From Sanderia malayensis (lineage: Eukaryota; Cnidaria; Scyphozoa; Semaeostomeae; Pelagiidae), in the NCBI GenBank assembly GCA_013076295.1, contig RQOL01000699.1, forward strand, positions 744,001-808,000: a stretch of DNA of 64,000 bases. The letters run 5' to 3'. Within the stretch, counting starts at the first letter, position 1; each line of letters starts with the position of its first letter. The notes below the pieces were generated by a model. It did no database searches, was not told where the DNA came from, and was given only the letters and a program-made list of their open reading frames with translations. This document shows, in pieces, positions 21,772-32,700 of the stretch. The position numbers and the translations under genes are program-made.

Positions 21772-24240
21772 CTAAAGTTCATCCCGCCGGTGTTTGGAAA
21801 ATTGCTGCAAAATATTTCTTCTCTTGGTCAATTCGTCTTTCTTATTCAAAGCAACGCTGCCAAGAATGAGCTTCTGTGTTCTCTGTATTTCATCTTCCAG
21901 GAAATTATCGCCATTTTTGTTAATGGACTTCATCACCTTGACATAGTAGTCGCCATTTTTTTTCTTGTGTGCTGGCAGCTTCTCGATTGTTTCGATGGCT
22001 TCACGAATTGCCTTTTCGCGTTTGTAGGAATTCCTCATGAAATACCGCGCCAATACGTCCAGCTGATCCAAACGCCCAGCCTGTAAATAAAAAAATAAAT
22101 AAGTGAATAAATAAATAGATAACAATGGATCCTGCATTCTTGATATAAGTTTCTTGCACATTTCTGCATATTACAGGAACCATGTGGCTGTGGGTATCAA
22201 TTTGTGTGGGTAAGGATGTGGCTTTTAAGCAAGAAAGAAGATGCATAACAGAGAATACTGAAGATTATTTTGAATAAATTAAACGTAGAATGCATCTATA
22301 AGTCAAGAACGAAGGTTATAATAACCCCCTCCCCCTTCAGCTACCCCGGTGTTTCCCTGCTTTGCGGAGGAGATATCTGGTTGTTTCTCAGTACAATTCT
22401 TCGTATGTTTTTCAAACTCTGAAACAGCTAAGGACTTTTTGTTTCACTTCAATCCTTTCTGTCCCAGCGCCCCAGTAAGATTATTATGACATTATGCACA
22501 TTGTGACAATAATGAGATTTATGTATAGTGTCGCTCCTACTACTCCATACATAATTTTACTATTCTGTAATTTTGTTGTTGTTGTCAATGTCAATGTCAA
22601 TTTAATGAACTGTATTGGCTACTTAGACTCACTACATTGCATTCCCTGTACCTTGCTCGTAACTCGCTCGACACAAGGCTGCAACACAACACAAGTGAGG
22701 CGACGCAATGTAGTGAGTCTATTGGTTACTTACGGTTTGGTCGAGAAATCCCCCAGCTATGCGTTTCGTATTGCAGTTCATGTTAAGGAACTTGGTTAGA
22801 TTCTGTTCACTCCAATTCTCGTCGTATTTTCCGGGCAGATAAACCTGTCCGTCCTTGTCGTCTTTCGGAAAGAAAACAAACGTCGGGTACATCCCTACTT
22901 TGGACCGGACCGCGGAGTCAAATGATTTTTCACCATCCAGTTTGGCAATCAGACAATTGGGCTCGTTCTAAAACAGAATAGCAACAATGGAATACGATGC
23001 GTCTGTGCTTTGAATAGACGCCGAGGGCGGTTTGAGGAAGTTCTTCTACTTTTGTAGAGACCGACGGGATATATTAAGCTTTGTCCTTCAAGGGTAACTT
23101 AAGAACCTCCACGCTGAGGGGTTTAAAAGTTTGTTGCTAGACGCCGGGAGCTAGCCGCTTGATTACAGCTGGCGTTAATTGAGACACCACATAGCTAGAA
23201 GTAGAGGCTGAATATATTTGCTCTTTATTATTATTTTAGCATGTTAGAATGTGCACCATCTATGCAGTGAGGCACATTATACCACAAGTCTTTGATACCT
23301 TGAAATTGTCGGCCACTTTGGCAACGATTTCAGTGAGATTCTTGCATTTGATGCACCAAACTGTGTAGAAGTAAACCATCACGTCTTTGGATGGATCTTT
23401 TACGACCCTCTCAAAGTTCGAGTCATCAAGCTGAATTGCTGGTTGGCCCGAGAAGAATTTATTTTGGTCAATGCGAGCTTTTGACTGGACCAGCCGTACG
23501 AGGTCTGTGAACGTGTGATGTCCATCGTATCTGCAATACAATTGAGCTACAATCCATGTTCATCATAATCATAATCATGGTTTGTTTTAGAGGAATGACG
23601 AAGCAAAGCAAGAACTTGCTGAAGGAAGTCTGGGTCTAGAGGTTTCCCTCCAAAAATCTTGACAAAGGCTATAACGCCATCTCGGTACCAACTAGTCTCA
23701 ATATAAGGAGAGGAAAGCCACAAAATATTTTTCGTTGCAATATGTTTAGAACCGACTAACTATAGTTATGAAGATATTCAAGTGACTAATTGCTAATTTC
23801 TGGAGATTTGAATTCAAATTACCATGGAGGTTTCACTGCGCTCGCACATAGCAACTAATATTGAAAAATTAGCATGTTTTTCTTACTGACCTTTCTGCAA
23901 CTTTGCTTCCTTTGACGAAATACTTGATTTTGCAATAGTCTTCAATGTCAAGTCTGGATGCGAGTTTTCCATCGTTGTATATGTTAGCTTTTGCTGCGAC
24001 TATGCTACCATCTTCACTGAAATATTCCGCAACCTTGTCCATCGCCCTGTGCGAATCTTCACAGCTTTCTTGCCATGGGGCGAAAAATAGAACCAAAGCG
24101 AATTTATCAACGCTCACCACTTCATCGAAGTTTTTCGAAGTTACAATGACCGTTTTTGTATCATCTGCTTTCTTGAACGACTCGCAAATGTTGGGTAATA
24201 GCGCGAGAAAAACTATCAATTCAATGCTAAACTTCATCAT
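21772..24240 (-). CDS. ER PDI-like protein, two thioredoxin domains plus ERp29 C domain, RDEL
   Basis: Four exons (24240-23891, 23530-23299, 22967-22734, 22080-21772) join in phase to 374 residues. A signal peptide (about 1-21) is followed by thioredoxin-like domain a (about 28-130), domain a' (about 146-255), an all-helical ERp29 C-terminal-type domain (about 275-370) and the ER-retrieval end RDEL. The layout matches the PDI/ERp38 group known from plants, fungi and protists and, with one domain, ERp29/Windbeutel. Active sites are not WCGHC: domain a has WQESC (56-60), with only the second cysteine left, and domain a' has WCIKC (175-179). It may therefore be a weak oxidoreductase or mainly a chaperone. 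The start could be the second Met (MMKF). Confidence 0.88.
22626..22719. repeat. 15-bp perfect inverted repeat in a PDI-like intron
   Basis: gactcactacattgc at 22626-22640 and its complement at 22705-22719. The same word (aatgtagtgagtctag) recurs near 12307-12322 in ALG9 intron 6, so it is probably the end of a small repeat family. Confidence 0.7.
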
Positions 24241-24811
24241 TAAAATACAAAGATATATGCTGTAATCTTTCAGCTTGGCCTAATCTACTCCGTGTATTAC
24301 AAAGTTTAATATCTCCCTTTTTCGTGTATTTTGAAGAGAATTCGGATGATATAATTGTTGTTGACAAAGCTATGTATTAGGGGTTGTTTTTACACCTGCG
24401 CATGTGAAATGGTCTGCAAACAGCCTTGTTAAAGCTGTACAAATCCATTATTTTCTTTATGTTTTATCATATCATAGCTATCGTGTCAGCAGGACAGCAT
24501 TTCACGTCATTTTAATAAATTCTTTTTGATTCGATATGTGATGTGGCCATTTTTACAAGATACGAGAAGCATTTTATAATCTACAATAAAACAATCAAAC
24601 TCAGAAATTTTGTAAAGCTACGAAAAGGTAAAGCTTCGTTTCTCATTGTCTTTGTTTATCCAACCTTTGCCCAACGTATCTGTTGACTAATTAAACTACG
24701 AAACATTAAATAATGTTGTGATAAATTCTATTTCTGTACTAAATCGGTATTTCATTGTTTGTAGCTTCTAAACAAAGTGGTATAGAGAAAGCTCCGATAC
24801 AGTATTTCGCG
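24241..24811. promoter_or_regulatory. Shared 5' region of two divergent genes
   Basis: Only 571 bp separate the start codons of the minus-strand PDI-like gene and the plus-strand LITAF-domain gene. The stretch is AT-rich without a clear TATA box at a fixed distance from either start. A bidirectional promoter is inferred from the arrangement only. Confidence 0.5.
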
Positions 24812-25821
24812 ATGCAAGGAGACCGACAACAACAACAACAAGGTTATGCAGTTTTGAAGGAGCCAAGAGCATTTCATCAACAGAACGAAGACCCAAGAAG
24901 ATTTGGTTTGAGACCAGTTTCAACGACATGTTGCTACTGCCAGTCGAGAATAACCACAAATACGCAGTTTGTTGAAGGTGCTCTTACCTACATGCTGGTC
25001 GCTGGAATTTGCATGACAGGGTGAGTGTGGAGGAGCTGCAGTAAATTACACGCAATTTTGTGCAAGAAACTAGATAAGCCATGAGATAGGCCCCAAATTT
25101 CTTAATTTGTTGGTTGAATTTAATATTAAAAATCCCCTTTTTTGAAATTACCAAAGTATAATTTAATTTCAAACAGTTTCTCAAATTTGAGGGTGATTGA
25201 TTAGTATTGCTTTTTCTTAATGTGTTCTCATCTGAGGGGATACGATTATTTAACAGACGGTTTGTTATAAAAATAATTTGTGTGTACAGACTTGATAAGA
25301 AATTTATCTTTTCGGTATTATTTAATTTTGATGTCGTGAAGTGACCCGAGAGCAACATTGAACAGCCAAAAGATCAAGCACATGCAAGTCCAGCATGTGC
25401 AGTGAAAACGTAACAGAATCGAAAAATGAAATGAAATGTGGAATAGGACTATGGAATAAGATTGTGGGATAGGAGAATTCGTTGAAGAGTCGTGTTTGAA
25501 ACCACAATTAGTACGAAAGACAGATTTATTTGGTAGTGCCATGCCATTAAGCCACGAATTGGCTACTTTTCTGAAATTTTTCTGATGATATTTTAGCAAC
25601 TGTACATCCAATTTACGTGTTATTCCGGTCATTACCGTAGTCATCAATAGTTTGTTTTTATTGCATTTCTATCGAGTTCTATTTTTTCCAGGTTGGTGTG
25701 CGGGTGTTGTCTTTTACCATTTTATTGGGACAATTGCAAAGATCTCATCCATTCATGCCCAGTTTGTGGCGCCTCACTTGGGTACTACAACAGAGTGTGT
25801 CCAACCACAGGTGGACAATAG
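24812..25821 (+). CDS. LITAF-domain (LPS-induced TNF factor-like) membrane protein
   Basis: Two exons, 24812-25020 and 25692-25821, phase 2, give 112 residues. The family (LITAF/SIMPLE, CDIP1) are small zinc-binding, monotopic proteins on the cytosolic face of endosomes and lysosomes. Seen: a Gln-rich N-terminus, the first knuckle CCYCQSRITT, a hydrophobic in-plane segment (ALTYMLVAGICMTGLVCGCC) split by the intron, and the second knuckle HSCPVCGASLG, which matches the family's HxCPxCG signature. The start is the first in-frame ATG; the open frame extends upstream without another ATG. No PPxY motif is evident in the short N-terminus. Confidence 0.93.
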
Positions 25822-26766
25822 CCTTCACTAAATAACTGCAAAGATGTATTACATAGTAGAACGACAAGCTGGATAATAATTTTTATTTATTTTCCTTGGA
25901 CGAAACTTTTCAACTTTTCAACAATGCAATTTTTAGAGATTAATTTATTAATACATTATAATATTGCTGCTTTGGAAAAATCAATGATATTATTCACCTT
26001 TGTGTTCTCTTTTTTCATATTTATATTTTTCTTATATTAACGACATTGATAGAAGTGTTGTTTATTTGTTCGGGCATAAATTTTGCCCTACGCCCCCTGC
26101 AACGGAAGCCCAAAATTGAGAAAATTTGTCAAGGCTGCGCGTGCGTACAGAAATCCAATTCAACACTGGTTGACATGGCCTAAATCGATTTCGAATTTTC
26201 GTCTTCATGGCTATCTCGTGGATGATTGCGAAGGCATTTGGAATCCGCTAGCTTGGAAACCGTAAGTACCAATTTCTCAAATTATTGCTTTATTATAAGA
26301 AAATGTTTTTCGATTTTTCATTTTTCTTTTTTTCTTCGCTATTCTAAGTCGCCTAGTAAACTAAAGTCGTTCACAAAATTCGTCTTTTTGTCTGCGATGA
26401 TCAGTTTTTGCAAAATTTACCAAATCTCATCTTATTTAATTTGCTGTAAAATCAATCAGTGTTTACGTTTTGACGTTTTTAGTTTAGTGTTAGGTTTATA
26501 TGCTTTCTCTGCATTTATCTCGTTTCTGTTTGGTCTATTTCGCTTGCTTACTTCAAAACAAAGCCACGTTTTTTCTCTCAGGCCTAAGCTTTGCATTCCC
26601 AGTCAAATGCCCCCTTCTTTTAACAATCTTGTTCAATCTCTGTTTATTCTATATATTTAAACTCAACGTACAGTTATCCTCGTTTTATTTCATTGCATAT
26701 CTCTTTGTTTTTAGTTTGGAAATATTCCAATTTTCGTCTAGTTGTTGACAGAGATAGCGGAATGAA
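25822..26766. other. Intergenic region between LITAF-domain gene and EMSY homologue
   Basis: No protein gene recognised. A stretch at about 26080-26262 is GC-richer, lacks an ATG-led conserved frame, and ends in a good donor (accgtaagta), so it could be a noncoding first exon of the downstream gene. The remainder is T-rich. Confidence 0.35.
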
Positions 26767-29700
26767 ATGGCCCAGTTCGAGGTAATTGAAAATTCCCTCA
26801 GCCGAGAAGAAGCGAAACGAATATTGCGAAGGCTCGGTGAGTTGCGTCGGCCATTTTTACTCTTCCATTTTCAAGCAATGGTTAGCCCAGTTCGCATCTA
26901 AACGGATACGTTCTTACGCTTTTCTCTTGCGTGAATTTTTGCCACTTTGTGGAGAAAGTTTTCGTTGTTAGTTTTTGATTTGGTGAAAATTGTCACATGT
27001 TTCTCTGTGAGTTTCAATTCAGCCTGGCAAAACCATGTGCATGTGAAATCAAGTCTTTATAAATTGAAGGTCCAGTTTGTTGAATTTAGTGTTTATTTAA
27101 GAGCCTTTAATTTAACTGTACCTGATTATATTTATCAATGATATGCTCAAGAAATATATCATTAGCCAAAAGTCAGAACTGGCTTTGATTTTTAAAATAG
27201 TCTTACACAGTTTCTACATGACAAGATTTCGGGTGTGCAAGTTGTCATTTATATTTTCTTTCAATTACTCTCTTCTATTTTTCCACTATTTATCTCTGCG
27301 GTGCAGCTACAGTATTGTACAATGCGCACAAACTTCACTTGTTATATACCCAATAGCAAACAAATAAAACATATTCGTTTCTTTTTGTGAAGAATTTAAG
27401 CTCATTGATATATTTATATGTTGGATAGAGGATTCTATACCTGTGATGTAATTTATGTGATGGAATTTATGCTAAATAATATTTATCAATGATATGGCCA
27501 AGAAATATATCATTAGCCAAAAGTCAGAACTGACTTTGATTTTTAAAATACTCTTACACAGTTTCTACATGACAAGATTTCGGGTGTGCAAATTGTCATT
27601 TATATTTTCTCTCAATTATGCAAAATGGTTATGCAAGTCATTAAGTCATCCATTGATAAGCAACAAATGACTTTTTGTAACAAATTCTTAAAAGAATAGG
27701 AGCTATGAAAATATTGAAATATGTATTGTTTCGGATTGAATAAGGATTAGGTATGCCAATTGCATATCTATAACTAATAGCTTTAACTAGAACCAAAGAA
27801 TATAATTCACAAAATGTTAATTGAAAAGTCTATAGTTATTTCAATTAAGTAGTTCTAATAAAATATGACAGGGTCCTGAGTAATAAAGATTCAAATCTTT
27901 AAGGAAATAAACAATGTTCTTAGAAAAAGTGAATGTGAAAATAGAGCCACACAATGTGATAGTGAATTAACTTTGTTTACATGTTTTCAAATGGAACAGT
28001 ATTACTGGCTAAGTTGTTAAATTGTTTTAGCTCTCATTGGGGCTAAAGAGGTGGGTAGGGAGGGATTTTGGTTGGCCCCCATTGTAAAGGAAGGTGTCAC
28101 CAATCGCCTTAACAGAAAAACTCTTACCAGAGCAACTTTATGTCTGTGTGAGAGTGATCTATGCCTGTTGGTTGCTTGCATTGCGTTTGTGTGTTTGGAA
28201 CTTGCTTGCAGGCTATTTGCCATCAAAAACAACCAAACCAATGCTTGAAGCAATTGTCTAGATTTTTAATGTTGCCATTTGAATCAGTTGCCTTGAAAAA
28301 TTGTGGAGAATTTGTAAGGAATATTATTCATTTGAAATTGAAAACCAGATGTGTAATGTTTAATTTAAGCACACATATATCTTATTTGTTCAAATCACTA
28401 CACATTGTGTATCTTATGTATGTTAATGTCAAGGTGTTTGATATGTCAATGTTTCTGTGAAGGTACTGTTCAATACCATTCATTTAGACTATTTGATTCA
28501 ATCATAAATATGTCAGTGTTTGTCTGTTTAACAATTGTCATAATAAGAATACAAGTTTGTCATGTCATGAAAAGGTGCATTTAAGAGTGTGGTTATTCGA
28601 TTTGGGCTCACTTCCCATCATGTTGAGAGAAGTATCTCTTAAGACAACACACCCATTAACACTCCTGTTCATGATATGAAACTTCTCTTCTGATTATTTT
28701 GATTCAACTTCTAATGAACTATTAATTAATTTCTTGTTTCTTCTGCTAGAGAATATCCCAAATTGAATGCTATTATTTTTGTTACCAACAGAGCTTGATG
28801 CTTACTCCTCCATAATAACGGCATTCAGAGCTCAAGGTGACTTAAGCAGGTAACAGAATGTCTAAATATGTTTCCTTTTGTTATTTAACCGCACATGGTT
28901 CTTGTTGAGCATTAATTGGTCTATTAGCAATATGAATATCTTTGTTCATGTCACATATATCCTATTTTAGGGAAAAGAAAGGAGCATTGAATGATTTAGC
29001 TACATATCTGAGGTAAGTTAAACATAAGGCAAATAAATATTTGATTTGAGGGCACCTAATACTGAAAGATATAGGTATGCTGTGGTCTTTTTCATATAAG
29101 GATGATTATATTTTCAGTATATCAACTGAAAGACACAGGGCTGAAGTAAGAAGAGTTGTGAATGACAACAGACTTTGTGCTATCGCGGAATGGTATGGAT
29201 CAAACATTGATTAGTCAGTTTTACTTGATAAATTAGTTGTTGTCTTCTAGACATTAGAATCAATCAATTGTTTTCTGGTCACTTTTCAGCATGTATGGGC
29301 CAGGAACAGAGGCAGAATGGTCCATTGAGGGTCGAAGATTAGTGTCCCTAACACCCCGACTTGTCCCCCAAACCGTCTTCACTGCCAAGGCAACACATGC
29401 TGCAAATGCAGTGTCTGCAGAAAATTCGAAGTTCACTGTAAGAAAAGGTAACAGTTTGGCTTTTTATTGAAGATTGTTTTGATGGTAACATAATGAAATT
29501 CTTAACTTACACTACTAGTTCGGATTCATGTAGTTCATTTCATGATATGATATGTTTTGTTTTGAATAGCTTCCATTCCAAGTGGGAGGGAGAGATCTGC
29601 GTCTACTAACAACGCCCACGTTGAGAAGTTCTCCGAGAAAACTCAAAGCAAAGAAACAAAAGCACCAGAATTAACAAGATCTGTGTCGAGTAAGTGACTC

Positions 29701-32700
29701 CAGTCACGGCCATCACTGTACCGTTATTATGTTTGTCATATTCTGATTGTTTTTTACCATGCTCATTATCAAAGTGCAGTAAATTCTGTCAGTCACTTAC
29801 TGTCCTTTTAACAAAGTAGACACTTTGTTAAAAGGTGTATTTTTTGGTCCCATCTGAATGGGTTTCTGTGTGATTTCGTTCTGTGCAGCGGCTATACATT
29901 GTTAAAACGACCACGAGGCTTTGGCCTCGCTTAAGAGATTTTTGGCGGCAATGTTTAAATACCATCGTCGTCATCATAGGAACACGCCTCGTTTTTGAGC
30001 TTGTTGCTCTAAAGTTATACTTTTGTCTGCTTACAGCGTCATCGAATTCGAGTGTCAAGTCACAAGACAATGATAAGTCGAAAAAGAGAAAGAAAACTAA
30101 CAACAGCAACAACACGAACGGCAATGCAAACAACAGCAAAGTGATGAGGCCAAATAAATCCAGCATGCCATCGAGACTTGAAATGAAGAGTAGCTCAGCA
30201 CCTAGTTTGATGCGATCGTCTTGGGTTCATTCGCCCATCAAAGCACAGAAGTCAATGTTATCGATGGACTCGCAAAGCAAGTTCCACCAAAAGCCACTGA
30301 TACTGCAGCGAAGTCCGAATAAAATGTCGGGGATGAAGTCCGAGATTTCATCTGACGCGGCGAAAAGGCAACACGATACCATTTTTCAATCAACGTCATC
30401 ACCATCGTTATTGTCATCGTCAGCGAAGTCGATTGGCGGAGGGAATTTGAACCATCAAGGTATGTCGCCCCAATTCGCACACCACCATCACAACCACAAC
30501 AACCACCATTCTGATAATAACAACACGTCTGTCGCCCCATCGTCCTCCTCCTCCTCCTCTGCGGCTGTTGCTACGTATCACAGCATGATGTCATCGTCCA
30601 ATCCATCCTCGTCGCCGTTCGGGCAGAAAATGCGATTCAAAGCTCCTTTGCACAAGACAAACAAAGCAACGAAGCCCACAAAACCGAAGCCGCTGATTAC
30701 GACCCCGCAGCGGCCTAATTGTATGATTGTGTCCAGTGGAAGCAAAGCCGTACCTTCGGACACTCTCAATGCTCTCGGGACATCGACAGGTATTTTATGT
30801 TCTAATTTACCTACGTTCAACTATTCCCAATATTGTGAACGTCTTTTGCAGTATGGCGAGCCGACCATTTTCATGCTTTCTGTGGCCTCTTGCCTCTTGC
30901 TTCGCTGTGAAATTTTCCCGTCCCCACTCCTGCATGCCTGGAAGGGTTTGTCGGATATTACTTTACTCCAAGCCTTGAAGTGGCATTTTTACACATGATT
31001 GCTGTTGCAAGCGTGTTGTTACGTGTAAAACTACAGGCGAACTAAAAGGCTGTAAATAGTAGGCACGGTAAATAGGTTGCCATCTCAAGCATTAATTTTT
31101 ATGTTTTGATGTTTACAGTTGTCCCAATTGGACCGATCTCTCCAGTCAAGTCGCACATAACGACATCATCAGCTTACATGATGCAGAACAAGTCAGGCTC
31201 CGTGAAGGTAGTCCAAGTTCAAAAATCTAACACGGACGCTCAAGCAGCTCCGACATCAACAACAACAGCGAGTACTTCATGTAAGGCAGCCGCTTCTATT
31301 ACATCATCATCACCGTCATCATCAGAAGTTGTAGCAACCAGCTCGTCATCTTGTAAAGGTAGTGGCAACGCTCAAAGGGTGCTCGCACTGGGCGGTGTAC
31401 CCGCAACAGGCAGCAATCAACAGCTGAAGATTGCTTCGATACCAAACGTCCTGCATCAATCCGGGTCGAAAATAGTATCGATTGCCAAGTCCGTGCCGAT
31501 GACGACCGGATTCAAAATGATCGCGGTGACGACCGTTGTGCCGGGCAGCACCCAAGTCAAGACCGTATACATCGCCACTCCGATCATGTCAGTGACAAAG
31601 ACCACGTCCGCATCTCAAGGCTCCGGCTCCGGCCTCCACCATCACCACCCTCCCACTGGCCCTGCTGCGCACAGCCAACACAAGCCGGCACAGACTTTTA
31701 ACACGACCGCACTTGCAACGAAACCATCCACGGGCCTGCTCAATTCGAAGGGTCGTGCTCCTATTTCTCCGACCGTCCCAGACACAAAATCTACCGTTAC
31801 GTCATTGCACGGTCCTTCGAATAATAAACAGTCCACTGCTATCTCGTTGTCCGGAGCGACTGTCGCAGCAAAAGTTATCTCGTGCATGGAAGCAGCAAAG
31901 AATCAAGGAGCCATAAAAAAGTCGCTAAATCCGATTCGGACTCTTCCGAATCCCGTTGTTCCGAGTCCGGTACTGCAGACATCAGTTATTTCATCGCCAG
32001 CTGTTCAAACCAGTATTATTTCCACTCCCGCTTTACAAATCCCAGTCGTTCCGAGTCCACCTTCCGTTACTGTTGCTAAGAAACCGACTCAAGGCACAAT
32101 GCATTTCACTGTTGAATCGAAACCCATCCAAACGACTAAACCGGGGGAAGCCAGACAGTCAGTTTTACCTATTAAAACAACGACAATTGACACTGGAATA
32201 CCCACTACTACTACTAAACCACTCGATAGCAAGTTAATCACTGACGTTTCTTTAAAAGATTCGGGAAATTCCGATGTTGTTACGACTCCACGTACTTTGA
32301 GCTTGAAGAAACCGATTAGTGATAAGGCTAAGGATGTGGGAAATCAGTCTACGGAAGTTTTAAGTGTGGAGGCAGTTAAGAAATCATCCGACTCGCGTTT
32401 GCAACAAACAGGCCTAAACCAGAAATCTACGGACAACGGCGAGGAATCTATTCTATTAGCAGGTGAACAATTCCTTGCAGATTTGGCTGCAAAACTCCAT
32501 CACAACCATTTTGAATCATCAAATACATCTCTCACTGACTCCGGTAGACTGGTGAAGGATCAGCAAATTACCTCAAGTACACCGATTTTCGTGCACGAAA
32601 TAGACAGCGCGTCGGGGAACCGTGGACTGCTCGACGCAGCCAAAATTGGCACTAATCATAGCGACATCGAAGCTGTCGATAAGAAAGTTATCGTTCGGAA

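Noticed and set aside
29883..30036. Extension of the EMSY exon 7 frame upstream to 29883
   Set aside because: The acceptor at 30036 and the phase from exon 6 place this stretch in the intron, and its Leu/Val-rich translation does not fit the neighbouring residues.
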